Source of the DNA: Mnemiopsis leidyi
Taxonomy: Eukaryota; Ctenophora; Tentaculata; Lobata; Bolinopsidae
Reading direction: 5' to 3'
Length of the DNA stretch: 60,994 bases
Assembly: GCA_000226015.1 (NCBI GenBank)
Contig: JH154628.1
Span: 60,295-121,288, forward strand
Part shown: positions 25,841 to 37,895 of the stretch, in pieces
Position numbering within the stretch: the first letter of the stretch is position 1
How the letters are laid out: each line of letters starts with the position of its first letter
Made by a program: the position numbers and the translations under genes
Notes under the pieces: model-generated
What the model saw: only the letters and a program-made list of their open reading frames with translations
Database searches by the model: none
What the model was told of the DNA's origin: nothing

Positions 25841-28800
25841 CTAATTTAATGTGGAGTAAGGGCTATTTAAAACGTAGTCTGTTTCCTTACAACGTGAATA
25901 TAAATACAATTAAAAGATATTGCGGAGAACATTACATCATGATGGAAAAAGTACATTCTGCTGAGTGTACTGAGTGTGTATACATGGAATGTTGTGTGTC
26001 CTGAATACAGAGCCTTAATGACTTTCTTAGGAAGCAATTTTAGGGAACTACCTGTGGGGGATATTTAATGTCTTGCCAGGCCATGTAAGACTTGAATATA
26101 CTTTTAGCAGCCGATAAACTCGAGTATACTTTACCAGCCGATAAACTTGAATATATTTTACCAGCCGATAAAGTTGAGTATACTTTACCAGCCGATAAAC
26201 TTGAATATACTTAAATACCAGCCGATAGCATGACAAACGCTACGTGTGTGACTGTGACTAACAGTAACCTAGTACCGGTAGGTAAAACTAATCGTGTGTG
26301 TCGCGTGATGAACGCTACGTATGTGACTAACAGTAACCTAGTACCGGTAGGTAAAACTAATCGTGTGTGTCGCGTGATGAACGCTACGTATGTGACTAAC
26401 AGTAACCTAGTACCGGTAGGTAAACTAATCGTGTGTGTCGCGTGATGAACGCTACGTATGTGACTAACAGTAACCTAGTACCGGTAGGTAAAACTAATCG
26501 TGTGTGTCGCGTGATGAACGCTCTAACACATTGTCACACTCTCTACTCTCCAGCCAATAATGATCTCACCGCGATCTCGCAGTTAACCGTAACAGTCACA
26601 ACAATTGTAGTTAACCGTAACAGTCACAACAAACTGTAGTTAACCGTAACTGTCACAACTGTAGTTAACCGTAACTGTCACAACTGTAGTTAACCGTAAC
26701 TGTCACAACTGTAGTTAACCGTAACTGTCACAACAGTAAACATATACTGGGACAGGTAGTCTACAAGATAGACATTACATAATCGACATCATTGAAAACT
26801 TCTCCTGTTTTTTTAAGATCATTGACTCATTTAGGTAGAGAAGACTGTTAGTTTTCCCAGTTTTAACTAAAACTATTCAACTAATAGACAATCTCAGGCT
26901 TAAGCAACTCGTTAGTACGTAACAGTTCATTTGTCAGGAGTTTTACATCACATCACGGACAAAACTTTTCTCATGTCTCAATGACGAAATACCAACAAAA
27001 TCACTGCTATTTCCGCCACACCTGAAGGTCCATTAGTCGCAACTCCACAGTTTCTTGTCATTAGAACAGAAACATTGGCGATCAAAATGTACAAAATTAG
27101 ACTATTTAGAGAGCCGAGAAAGTTAGAAAGTTAAGTTTAGAGAGTTTAACCATACAGGGTATAATTACAGTAAAATCTGATCAACACAATCAATCGGCTG
27201 ATTGCTGGACGTTCTTAAACCTTTCTTTGATCTCCTAGAACAGTGCAACCTAGACTACTGCTTTAGCCACCACAGCTGTAACCTCAACTGAACTGCCACT
27301 TTAGCTGATCGACCACTCAAGCTGAGCTGCCACGTCAGGGAAAACCATTAGTCAGTCTATCTGAGTTGACGGGGTGTGTTGTGAGGGGGACAGAAACACG
27401 ATCTATTTCTGTTTCGGGAGGTACAAATTGGTCGTCAACACCAGGACGATAGGGGAGGTTGTGAGTGAGGGGCTGTATGTTTAGTAGAGGTGATGGTGGT
27501 GTGGTGGTGACGTATTAATTACATGGTTGTTAACAATCTCTCTCTTATATTAACACGGTGCTGTGTACCCAGTGTTGACTATAAACTGTAAAACTCACAA
27601 TATCTCGCTTTGTGTTTCTTCTCTCTTTGTAACGAATCTGTAGTTCTGTGACACAAAGAGGAGTTACAAGCTCAATTAACTTCGATCACAGCACAACAGC
27701 TACAGTGACACCAGCACCCACTAGCCAGTAAACATTGAGCTGATGTTTAAACGGCTACAAGAACAATTACAAGATCTGGCTAAAGTATTACAGGTCCCAT
27801 AATTTCCATTGTCCAACTTAACGGACCTCATGTACCATCTACACTATTAACTTTATCCCTCCCTAGCGGCCGGCCTTGCCTCTCTGTGCAGCTCTCTCTT
27901 CAGATCTCCGCCCCAATATTCCGCACCTTAAATCCACTAAGATCTGTTATATCTCACATGATCTTCTGACCCGCAATGCCCTAAAATTCTAAAGTTTATC
28001 CCGCCCAATCCCATCTGTATCCTGTGTGACGAGTGTTGAGACAGAAAGAGGCGGCGAGGCGAGCCCAGAGCAATACAATGGAGCAAGTAATTGATACATT
28101 TCCATCTCCCCCGACAACACTTCCCCCTCTCCTGTCTTCTTATTGGTCAATTTCCACCCTCCTGTCTTCTAATTGGTCAGTATCCTGTCACGTGTCCCTT
28201 CCCACGGAGGAGAACTGATTTTCAGACAAGTATTGCACCTGACCTGCTCCCGGACAATACAGGGTCGCTAATTGAGTGATTAGCTGGAGACGTATAACCA
28301 TATAAGGAATAATTAGCAGTCTCGATAGACTTGTTTCTCTGGTGATCGTTAAATCGGCGAGATTGGTAAACTCTAATACGGATAGATATAGTGTTTGCCA
28401 GGGTGTGTAAGACACCCCGCCATTTTGTAGACATAGAGCTTACCGGTCACAGATAAGATTAGTAACCAAGTGTTTACTGGGGTGATAAAGCAGGAACGAG
28501 CACTGTTATAGTACCAGCACATAAATATACATCACAGTACATAGTACCATGTATCAAGGCTCATATCTAACACATCCCAACTGTGACACCCTACATTCTG
28601 TACAATATCATCACAACCGACAAGATAACCGAGATGGTATATGAAGAGTGAAAGTTGAGACGTATATAATAATACCCAGTATATATAACCTTAAGTAAAC
28701 GAACTGGGTCCTGTGAGCGGCAAGTCCCAGGGGAGTAGAACCCCGTTAGAGAATTATCTCACCCGCCCGTTTAACATGAGCCTGAGGTGTGAGGTTTGTA

Positions 28801-30278
28801 GTTTTTGTCTTGTTAAACATGTTGGGTTGTTACTGTGTTGTTACTGTGTGTTGTTAGTTGTAACCGTGTGTGTTAGTTTCAATGATATAAACGGTAGTTT
28901 AGTGGTCGATTGTTGGCGAACAGTGGCTACTGAAATATTGATGTTAGTAGATGAGACATTCCCTATTCAGACAAATGCCAGTCAACTTTATCGTGTGATC
29001 CAGGAGTATTTGGTAGTATGCATTCTACTTACATCAGAAATACTTCACTGGCTACATGATTGAGCTGCTAAAGTGTTATGTTATTCCTACTTCACTGAAC
29101 GCACGGATTACAAAATGTATCTATTTCGTGTCTACCAGATTAGTTAAAGACGCATCGTCACAGTTCAGATAACACTATTGTGTCTGTAGCTCTATATCCT
29201 TTGTTTCCTAATCATACATGATCCAAATAACCAGTCAAACAATAGTATCAGTTTGACAGATTGTAAGTGTATCACCTCATACAATGTCATCTAGATTAAG
29301 CATCATTAACAGGCAATGTTGCAGAAGATCTCTCTAATAAACCCTAATTACTGTGATTAGTTGCTGGTTAATCCATTAAATAGTTCAGTTACGGTAGGAG
29401 GGATCAGTCTTAGACATACAAGGATACTAATCTTACACCAGACAGATTCTTGGTAATTACAAGAATTTAACTGTGATTTTTGCTAGATACAGTTAAATCT
29501 CCTAACTTGACCAGAAATCTCCACTACTACCTAAGTATACTGCGAGTTTGTGTAAGAGAGTTTAATAGTGAATTTCTCCCTGCACTACATGATATCCTGA
29601 TGTGGCTACCACAAGAAGCTCCTAAGTTTTTACATTAACACAACAGATTACCGGTGCCAGTGCCCCACGAGGTCTAAACCAATAGAAAGCCCGGAATCTG
29701 ATCACGTGACACTTGTCGACCAATAGGAGAACGCCAGGGAGTGAGAGGGGGCAGGAAATGCAGGGCTCATGTCTAACCCAGGTATCGGTAAGACATAGAC
29801 CACGTGACCTGACGTCACCAGGTACTTTGTAGAGCTGCTTACAGCTTGTTGAAAATACAGACTTTAGGTGTGTCTCATATGCACAGTGTGCTGCACAAAT
29901 TAAGGATGAGTTAAACACCACAGGTAATCAGAATACAGTAAATGTTAACGGGATACAATGGTTTTACAATAGACTTAAGTAAGGACTGTTTTCACTTGGT
30001 ATAACAGTTGAAAGCTTACGCTCAACAAGCTATAACACATGCAAATTATTGAACCTGAAATTTCTGTTATGAATCAAACAGTATTTTGAATTCTTGTTGC
30101 AACTTTTCGAGCAAGCATCTGAAAACGCATCAATTTCACAAAATAGTAAAATATTCAATATTGGTCAAATATTATAATTGATAAGAGTTCAGCAGAAATT
30201 AAGAGCCAATAAATTATAAACTTGCTTACCTAGACTTGATAGTAGGCTGAGTACAGCTAGGATTGTTTCGGTTCTCAT
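13730..30278 (-). CDS. Predicted GPI-anchored Ig-Ig-FN3-Ig cell-surface protein, 13 exons, about 501 aa
   Basis: Exons in transcript order: 30278-30230, 18881-18721, 18539-18440, 17585-17499, 17270-17198, 17058-16969, 16845-16694, 16303-16197, 15085-14905, 14711-14605, 14442-14317, 14203-14099 and 13897-13730. All have GT-AG borders and continuous phase. Exon 1 encodes an N-terminal signal peptide (MRTETILAVLSLLSSL). Ig1 spans about 17-137 (ISCTVTG, NWTCEPG) and Ig2 138-237 (TLRCHC, YRCVCIVG). FN3 spans 238-333: it opens PPGTPTD, has LTISW, and contains YNVKIAASNNAGSG. Ig3 spans about 335-446 (SLTCRV, SGRYTCTAKN). The last exon gives a small-residue site (DPGPGGSATS), a hydrophobic tail and then stop, a typical GPI signal. 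The family role is adhesion or axon/cell recognition, as in IgCAM and Wrapper/Klingon-type proteins. The order with Ig after FN3 is unusual. The 11.3 kb first intron may hold regulatory DNA. Confidence 0.85.
15168..15325 (-). mobile_element. SINE-like repeat, copy 1 (body only)
   Basis: On the minus strand it reads tgcaatcttctt, then a cgactcag box, then agatct...gaat, cctgggtacag and an A-rich acaaat tail. It matches the bodies of the copies at 31360-31645 and 33912-34095 but is more diverged. It lies in an intron of the GPI-anchored gene. Confidence 0.65.
16445..16672 (+). repeat. About 19-bp minisatellite, each unit carrying CACGTG or CTCGTG
   Basis: About 12 tandem units of the form acacgtgactaaacactaa lie in the intron between exons 16694-16845 and 16197-16303. 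Most units contain the palindromic E-box CACGTG; about four carry ctcgtg instead. It is either a neutral minisatellite or a homotypic bHLH-binding cluster. The sequence alone does not decide. Confidence 0.85.
22944..23095 (+). repeat. 34-bp minisatellite (about 5 units)
   Basis: Tandem units read gagcggtactagatgggagg followed by cggtgcacagctct. The last two are shortened. It lies in the first intron of the minus-strand Ig/FN3 gene. Confidence 0.85.
25695..25838 (+). repeat. (GA)n microsatellite interrupted by a 13-N gap
   Basis: A long pure GA run lies on both sides of a short unique stretch and an N-gap at 25783-25795. The true length is unknown because of the gap. Confidence 0.9.
26097..26226 (+). 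repeat. About 31-bp tandem repeat (agccgataaa units)
   Basis: Five units share taccagccgataaacttga and then a tatact segment. It abuts the next minisatellite. Confidence 0.8.
26227..26522 (+). repeat. About 77-bp minisatellite (4 units)
   Basis: Nearly identical units contain cgctacgtatgtgactaaca, then ctagtaccggtaggta and cgtgtgtgtcgcgtgatgaa. The apparent ORFs across it are repeat artefacts. Confidence 0.85.
26578..26733 (+). repeat. About 21-27 bp minisatellite (gttaaccgtaac units)
   Basis: Seven units read gtagttaaccgtaac, then agtcacaac or tgtcacaac. This is the third minisatellite in a row within 650 bp. Confidence 0.85.
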
Positions 30279-31359
30279 TTTAGTCCTAAAACAAATGTGA
30301 AGTTTAATATTACTTTAAATAAGAAAAAGGGGGAAAATAATTCAAATTTAAAACACATGTATCTTGAAAAATCATTTGAGGACAAGACTTAGATTTGCAA
30401 TACTCAAGAGCACCGTGATCGCATTACGAGGGGCAAGGGGGAAGGATCACCTCCATGAAACTGGCTTGGATGATGTGTCACTTGGTCTCGTCCCAAATTA
30501 TAGGACTTATGAAATACCATAGAAACAGTTACGAAAGGAGATATGAATGTTGAATTATATGTGTTTTTTGCAACGGGAAAAGTTTCGTATTTGTATTTGT
30601 ATTTGTACATTCGTTTTAACAGGATAGTTAACTTCGTATAATAGACTTGATGCATTTATAACACACTACCTCAAATCAACAAATCAACTGGACAAGAAAT
30701 TTACATGAAATTTGCACATGAATTGCATTCTAAATAAAGACAGTCAAAACAAAAACGATATACACATTGTACAGTTCTGGTAAAGGTTGACCTTTAAGCC
30801 ATCAAACATTTTTTCTCAGTAAGATAAACAGATCTTGTTTTCCTTTGTTTATGATGCACTATTTATTCAATTATATCAAACGTAACTCGCAAATCCAGAG
30901 GGGCATTCTTCCTTAATAAAAATATTAACCTGATTCATATGCATTATCCCATTCCCTTAAAGCTGCAACCATTAAATAACCATCATGAAATTGAGGCTGG
31001 TCCAGTATAAACTAAACAAGTCTTTGGAACAATCCAATGTGCACTGTGCAGGAGAACACCAAATATCTTGTCCAGTCTGATTTGGCTTTACCTCCAAAAT
31101 ATGTGCAGGATACTGAATCAATCACTATTAGTGATTATCTATGCTCTTAATTTATAGGTTCCACCTAATGCTGTAAATAGCATCCGATTGGAACTAACAA
31201 CACCTAAACAAACGCAGATGGGAACCAAAAAGCTAATATTAACCCAGAGTATATGTTTCTAAGTATTTTTCTAACTCTTCTACTGAGAAGACTTTCAGAC
31301 CACATTTTGTCCATATTGTAAAAACAAATCTAAGATCTTAGTACTCCATGAGAAATTTG

Positions 31360-31645
31360 TATTTATATTTGCATTTGTGACACGGTCTGTATCCAGGCTT
31401 TAGAGATGTACTGATGGAGTACCTCGAGATTCAAGATCTTTAAACGGAGACCCTCCTCATTAACAGTTTCCCAGTCATGTTGCTGAGTCGAATCAAGAAG
31501 ATTGCATATAACAGGTTAAAATAATATAATAGGCTAAAATGCCCTTAAACCACTCCTCTAGAATTTGAAGATGGGGGAAGGGAATCCCTGACCTCCTGCA
31601 TAGGAGGTGGGGTAGATACCACTACACCACCAACCCACTAACTAA
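31360..31645 (-). mobile_element. SINE-like repeat, copy 2, with tRNA-like head
   Basis: On the minus strand the head carries a box-A-like tggtgtagtgg and a box-B-like gtcagggattccc, as in tRNA-derived SINEs. The body follows (tgcaatcttctt, cgactcag, aatgaggagggtctccgtt, agatct, cctggatacag) and ends in an A-rich tail of acaaat-type units. The 19-nt word aatgaggagggtctccgtt is identical in copy 3. The missing cloverleaf pairing argues against a working tRNA gene. Confidence 0.7.
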
Positions 31646-32640
31646 CCCCCTTAACCCTGAATTTGTATGGGTTCCAGCCATTTTCTTGAGTTTAGTAACG
31701 TGGGACTGAAAAACTCAATTTTGTAAGAAGTAATGGTGGGGACACATACTAAATGGTACATGCGCTTTCCAACAAGAGCTCACATAGTTCCAACCTTAGT
31801 CAAAAATTAACTTAGGTGTAAAACAAGCCCCATATCACATCCATGGAAAATTCACTTGAATGTAATTTATATATAACTTGGACCATTTTTTCGAACAAAT
31901 AAATGTTTAAAAGCAACATTAATTGTGATAGACTTTCCACCTTGGTTTCACTCTTAACTCGGTCTACCTCTAAACTTTGTCCTAGAAAATGAAAAAATGT
32001 TATCCTAGGATAAAATAAACAGAAGTTTGTATGCATCAACAAGAGAAATCTTAACGGATTTTTCAGATAAAAAAGAAGTTGCGGACTATCGTAATCAGTA
32101 ACATTCGTGCAAATAATCACAAATCTTTTACCTAATGGTTTAACTTCAATAACTAATAAGTTATCTATTTCCAGAGGATTGAAACCAGCATTAAGTTTAT
32201 TGCAGGTAAAGGTGTATCAAGGCCAGCAATCGGTCAAATACAAACAAAATATGTGAATGTAAAACCTCTAACGAAGTCGATGCAATTTTAGTAAACAGAA
32301 TCATAAACTTTCGAATTCTACTGAAGAGTGCAAAACAGTTCATACTATGTAATTCTCTGAATCAAACCACCTGATTTTACTTCAAGAAAGAAAATCGACA
32401 TTTATGATAACACCGCAAAGAAATTAAGCAACTGCTCAAAGGAATTAATGATATATGATGGTTAAATATGCCATAATTCTTATGTTATCTTATGATATCT
32501 TATTAAGCGTCAACAAAGAAAAATGTTACATTATGATACATCTTTTCCCCAATATATAGGTGAACGATTATAAAGAGCTCTACAAAAATATGACAATTAT
32601 TTTTTAAAAACGAAGAGGATTCATTTGTCGCGGTGATACC

Positions 32641-33120
32641 CGACTCACGCAGCTAAAGCTGAACGGTAGACGGATATAATCTCGTCAAAGGATTCATCTA
32701 ACAATAGAATCTTTTAGATTTAGGTTAAGTTCTGAGATCCTGACGTGAAGCGTAAACTCTTTTCAAAAACATTTATTCAAAAGCAAAGCATGAGCACAAA
32801 TTGAACTTATCGATTCGCGGACCAGTTGGGTATTTTAATGTAAATTTACTAACAATTAACATCAAGTTGCGCGGCAGCAGGCCTGATGGCTGACCACAAC
32901 GCAACGTCAGCTTCGCGAAGCTTACTCATTTAGCAAGCTAGAGACCTGCCCGAATTTGTTAACGAAATAATATCGGTCGTTTAACGTTCTAACGAAACGT
33001 CTCACAAGGAGAGCAGCAAGCTGCAAGTTGCGTGCGAGTCGGGTAACACAGCTCGACAACAAATTTGGAACTGCATCTGCGTTGCTCTAACCAGAGCCTT
33101 TTGCGCGCGTCGCGCGGCGT
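32641..33120. repeat. Foldback repeat family (copy 2)
   Basis: It shares tagacggatataatctcgt, cgttctaacgaaacgt, gagagcagcaagctg and gcagcaggcctga with the block at 10931-11935, in a rearranged order. It therefore represents a dispersed repeat family with GC-rich hairpins. Confidence 0.65.
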
Positions 33121-33911
33121 AAGCACCTCGTTAAGTGAAGCTAGAGTGTAGAGCAATGGCATGTCATGAAGCGACATATAATGAATAAAATTCAATAATT
33201 CGATACAGCTACCAATACTTGCCAATATTAGCCGATATTACTTTGCCTGGGGACCTCAATCTTTGTTGCTTTGCAATCGGAGGGAAACGTGGAGGGAAAG
33301 CCGCGCAGCGCCCAGTAAATTGTTAATATTACCCGTCAGTACATGGCGATGTATGGTTCTTGTTTGTCATATGGGGCGTTGGGCACCGCACGACCCAGCA
33401 AATCGAGACACATTATGCATTACTTCGATGTACCTAGCTGAATGCTGGGGCCATATCACAAATGACGTAGCGAGATCGAGCGCTACTGCCCACCGCTTAG
33501 CTACGTCCCGTCGTTATAGAACAAAAATGTACTGATGGGTAAATCATCTTTTAACTGGATTAGTTGGGGGCTAACCTTGCATAAGAACAAAAACTGTTGC
33601 TGTACCCTAATTCTGTAGGATAATTCTGAATTTATTTCTCAAATGAAGGGTCCCCTGACATTGCCAGAGGCAGCCTTCGGGAGGAGGTTGCAACTGTAGC
33701 TAAAGTAGTGCTTGTAACCATTCTCTGATTCTGTGGAAGTACAGCATGAAAAGGCAACTTGTATAAGTAAAATTCCATTTTGAGGTGTCTGTTCTTTACT
33801 TGATGTAACAAGTAACGAAGGGACTACCGCTAATCATGTTTTCATGTTTGATCAGGTAAACTTACTAAGCTTACCTGATCCAACATGATTTTATTCTCTA
33901 GTTCATTCAAT

Positions 33912-34095
33912 TTAGTGGCTGAGTGGCGCAGAGCTTAAAGCATCATGCAATCTTCTTTGGTCGACTCAGCTGAATGATGGGGAAACCGTAATTGAGGGTT
34001 AAATGAGGAGGGTCTCCGTTAAAAGATCTAGAATCTTCCAGGAGCCCCTTCAGTATAACTGTAAAAACCTGGGTACAGGTGTAACAAATACAAAT
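33912..34095 (+). mobile_element. SINE-like repeat, copy 3
   Basis: The head contains tggctgagtggcgc, a good box A. The body shares tgcaatcttctt, cgactcag, aatgaggagggtctccgtt, agatctagaatct and cctgggtacag with copies 1 and 2, and the tail is acaaatacaaat. The box-B region is weak in this copy. A second tRNA-like motif (agattcgaatct) lies just beyond, at about 34125. Confidence 0.7.
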
Positions 34096-35745
34096 CAGAC
34101 TTCCATTTGAGAGGTCCCAGATTCGAATCTCTGTGCTGCTTAGCCATGGGGCGAGGGTCTTTGACGCTCTGCACTGGTAACACTTTGTTGGGTATACCCA
34201 GCCACCTGGTTGACACAAATGCAAATACAGTATGGTAAAAACTACCTCGACTATCCCTGGCCTTAAGATCCTTTGGCTCCTGTAATTGGCCCGTTAAATT
34301 GCAGCCACATGGCTGTTGGATACACCAAAGTAGAATAAGTGTAGACACTATTGATTTGAAATGAAGGTGAACTCTTTGGTGAATGTAAGAGGTAGGCAAT
34401 GAGAATTAGACGCTGAGTTAGTTGGTACCCTTCCTCAGCTTACCCTCTTGACTTTATAATTGATGTTATATTTATATGATATTCATTAAACATCTTTCCG
34501 GTTATTTTATGTTTTAATTTGAACATTTGTGGGTATTTCAATGAATATAATAGATTTGTTCATGCTATTCAGTGTGTGTCTGTTATTTGTTTGGAGAAGT
34601 AAAAGGATACTAGTACTATCAAGTGTTCTGTAGAACAGACCGTCTCAGAGAAAAACTAAGGGGGACTATTATAACCGTCATGCTTTGTCTGCAGTGCATC
34701 TAATTGAATCGGTCCAGGTATCCACTTAAATGTCTACCTCATGTTCATGTTCATGTTGAATCCTGGACGGTATTAAGGGTAGGATAGGAAGTGACGAAAA
34801 GCTGTTGCTAAGCTCCTATTAAGTTCTTGTAGTGCCCCCAACCTGCTTTCTGAATCAGGGATCACATAAGCAGCAGCTATAAGGCTTTGATTACTGAGAG
34901 GTTCAGCTCCATGCGATGTGACCAGCCCCACATGTAGCTCCACGCATCCCAACCTGTCTGCAAAGGCATGCACGCAACATGGCAATTATGCCATTAGAGC
35001 GCACCTGCCATAGCGCTAGCGGAGCTGTGCACTACCGAAGGAGTGGGTGCACAGCTCGGTCCACATCACACCACATCTGGTGGAATGGGCTTATTGCATT
35101 AGCCTACAATCAGTGCAGAAGTCTGGTTGCATTTCGCACCCAACACCATGGGGAGGTGCACTGAGCATTCGATTTGTTCAAACAAACTTCCGCCTCAAGG
35201 CAGATTGATTTGATCTGAAGAATAGTCTACCAGAGTCTGCCAAGTAATACAGAGTCTGCCAAGTAATACAGAGCCTGCTGCAGATTCAATCTAACTGCCA
35301 GAAAAAAGTCTGCCAATGTTCACCAGTTTCTGCCAACAACAACCTTTTTGAAACTCAAATCATTTCAAATGAAGTCCCAATCCCAGAAAATTTATCTGTT
35401 GTGAACTTTTTCCCTCCTCACCCTAACTGTTATACTAACCTAAACCTTATTTATGTCCCTTTTTGGTTGGATAAAATCGCTGTGGTTCATAGTATATTTT
35501 ACTCAGTCCAGAATTATTTGGGGGACTGTGAGTGAGTTGACTGCTGATCAAATTGGATCTGCAGCAGACTCTGGCAGACTTGGTAGCTGCAGACTTGGTA
35601 GACTTTTTAAGGGATATATTAGGGTCAGAATTTTGGCAGACACCTGGTCTAATCTGATCAGACCTGCAGCACATCCACTGCAGACAACAAAATCTACCAA
35701 TGCATTTAACAATTCTCCATCAGGAAGTTTGAAACATTTCAAGAA

Positions 35746-37895
35746 ATGGCTGATGAGTTAGAAAAACGCTGGAACAAATCCTATGGATCAAGCAAATTAA
35801 AATATGAAAATGACAGAAAATTGCTCCATTCTCTTCAGCAAAAGCAATCAATGAAGGCTGCAGAAAAGAAGGCTGAAGATTCTCTAGTTCCATACACCGA
35901 GTGGATATTTAGTATTCTTACTGCAGCAAGAATATATGCAGCCTTAACTAGCCATATAACAGACTGTGATGAAACATATAACTTTTGGGAGCCCTCACAT
36001 TTCTTGGCTTTCAGATCAGGATTTCAGACCTGGGAATACAATCCAAAGTTTGCTCTGCGATCTTACTTTTATGTTGGTGCCCATGCTGCCATTGCTAAAA
36101 TTGCTTCTTTACTCATTGATCATAAAGTTTTTGTGTTTTATCTCATAAGAATGATGCTTGGAATGTTTTGTGCAATTTCAGAGGATCAGTTTTACTCTGC
36201 CATCTACAGAAAGTTTGGGGCATTTGTTGCTAATTGCTGGCTTCTTACAACCCTTTTTGCACCTGGGATGTTCATTGCAAGTACATCATATTTACCCAGC
36301 AGCTTTGCTATGTATTCCATGACATTAGCATACGCTGCTTGGCTGGATGGATGCAATCAGGCTTCTGTACTATGGGTTGCTGCTGCATCTATAATAGGAT
36401 GGCCATTTGTTGCTGTACTTGGCATACCAATATTTTGGGACATTGTCATCAAAAATGGACAAATTAAAAAATTTGTTGAATATTTTTTTATTGCCTTTGT
36501 GTACACCATTAGCCCTTTAATTCTTGTTGACCTTATGCTCTACAAAAGAATGGTTATTGCTCCTTTGAACATAGTCCTCTACAATGTTTTAAACATTCAT
36601 GGGTCGACTCTTTATGGAACTGAACCATTATCATTTTACATCTACAATGGATTTCTCAACTTCAATATTGCCTTTTGCTTTGCATTGATTGCTCTCCCCT
36701 GTTTTGCCGTCTACAAATATTTCAATAATGACCTTAAGTGGAAGGTATGTTATTTGTTGATGCCAATGTATATTTGGTTTGCAATCATGTTCTCTGCTCC
36801 CCACAAGGAAGAAAGGTTCCTATATCCAGTATACCCGCTTATCAGCTTCTCAGCTTCGGTAGTTCTTTATATACTCTGGAAATCCACCTCTGCCTGCTTT
36901 GCTTACTTCTACAAGCACATGAAAGAAGCAAGTATCTTGAACATTACCGGATTTTTCATAATTTATATTTCTCTGTCTTGCTGTCGTATTTCTGCTCTGG
37001 AAACCTACTACCGTGCTCCGATGCACATATTTAAAGATGTCTACAATATTCCTGAGTCAGAGGCCACAATTTGTATTGGCAAAGAGTGGCATAGGTTCCC
37101 TAGCAGTTTTTTCATTCCTACTGGTGCTACAGTAAGATTTGTTAAATCAGAGTTCAAAGGGCAGCTTCCCCAGAGATTTTATCCTGGTTCCAATGGTACT
37201 TCAGGAATCAACCCAGATCAAAATGATAAGAACAAAGAGGAACCATCAGTTTATATTAGCATAAAGTAAGTAGTTCACAACGTTTCCCACTTAAAATTAA
37301 AGTATTGAGGTTATTTCTAGGCTTTTAATCAAACTGTACTACTGTAAATAGCACTCATTTCTACCCTTATTTCACTTTCCCTATCTTTTCAGCCTTTTTT
37401 CGGAGTCAAATAGTTAAACTAATGTTGATTACTTGATCAGGGAGTGTGACTACCTGATTGATGTTGATTATGGAACTGAAACAAAGCTAGAGCCACGGTA
37501 CAACTTAAAGTCTGGCTGGACTTCAATAAAAAGCTATCCATTTCTTAATGCTCCCAAGTCAAAAACTATAGCAAGAGCCTTCAACATACCTGGGTATTCT
37601 CGAAAAAACATAAAATATGGGAATTATCACCTTCTCAAACGATCAAGGTAAATCACTGATGAACAAATTTGAGACAAGACAATGTGCAATATTTCATATT
37701 TTTATCGCATTAAAAATATTGTCGGTCCTTTTTATTATTCAGGCGAAAATCGATATCTTCATTTGACTGTAATAATTATTTTTGGCCAGGTTAATAAAAC
37801 ATCAAGAAGAGGAGAGAGACAGAATTAAGGAATTTAAGAAAGAGCAAGAGGAAAAGATGAAGAAAGACAAGTTGCATGAAAATGATGAGCTGTGA
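35746..37895 (+). CDS. ALG9: ALG9 alpha-1,2-mannosyltransferase (3 exons, about 610 aa)
   Basis: ER-membrane glycosyltransferase of family GT22. It adds two alpha-1,2-linked mannoses from dolichol-phosphate-mannose to the lipid-linked N-glycan precursor. Exons are 35746-37265, 37441-37647 and 37790-37895, with consistent phase. The luminal acidic motif DCDETYNFWEPSHF lies near residue 73 and HKEERFLYPVYPL is present, both hallmarks of ALG9. Many hydrophobic helices lie between. Exon 2 continues the ALG9 C-terminal domain (ECDYLIDVD). The total length matches the family (about 611 aa in human). Exon 3 encodes a Lys/Glu-rich tail that is probably lineage-specific. An alternative acceptor at 37742 would give a shorter, different tail. 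Nearly the whole protein is in one exon, unlike the Ig genes nearby. Confidence 0.95.

Larger units (their letters stand above)
18882..30229. other. 11.3-kb first intron of the GPI-anchored Ig/FN3 gene
   Basis: No second gene is supportable here: the ORFs are short and lack family features. The intron is dominated by simple and tandem repeats (separate entries). It has a marked cluster of CACGTG palindromes between about 21.3 and 22.5 kb, including four between 22290 and 22490. Long first introns of neural adhesion genes often carry enhancers, so these clusters are the first place to look. That is inference. Confidence 0.6.
30279..35745. other. Intergenic region between divergent genes, repeat-rich
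   Basis: It lies between the 5' end of the minus-strand Ig/FN3 gene and the start of ALG9, so it holds both promoters. I see two SINE-like copies, a copy of the foldback family (32641-33120) and a duplicated agtctgccaagtaatacag near 35230-35275. No TATA or other core element stands out. The ORFs at 34.8-35.2 kb on both strands have no recognisable domain and may be old repeat sequence. Confidence 0.55.

Noticed and set aside
31560..31650. Functional tRNA gene on the minus strand
   Set aside because: Box A and B resemblances are present, but arm pairing is poor and the unit continues into a repeated SINE-like body.
34773..35164. Small genes on both strands upstream of ALG9
   Set aside because: The ORFs overlap antisense, lack family features and have no supporting splice or start context.
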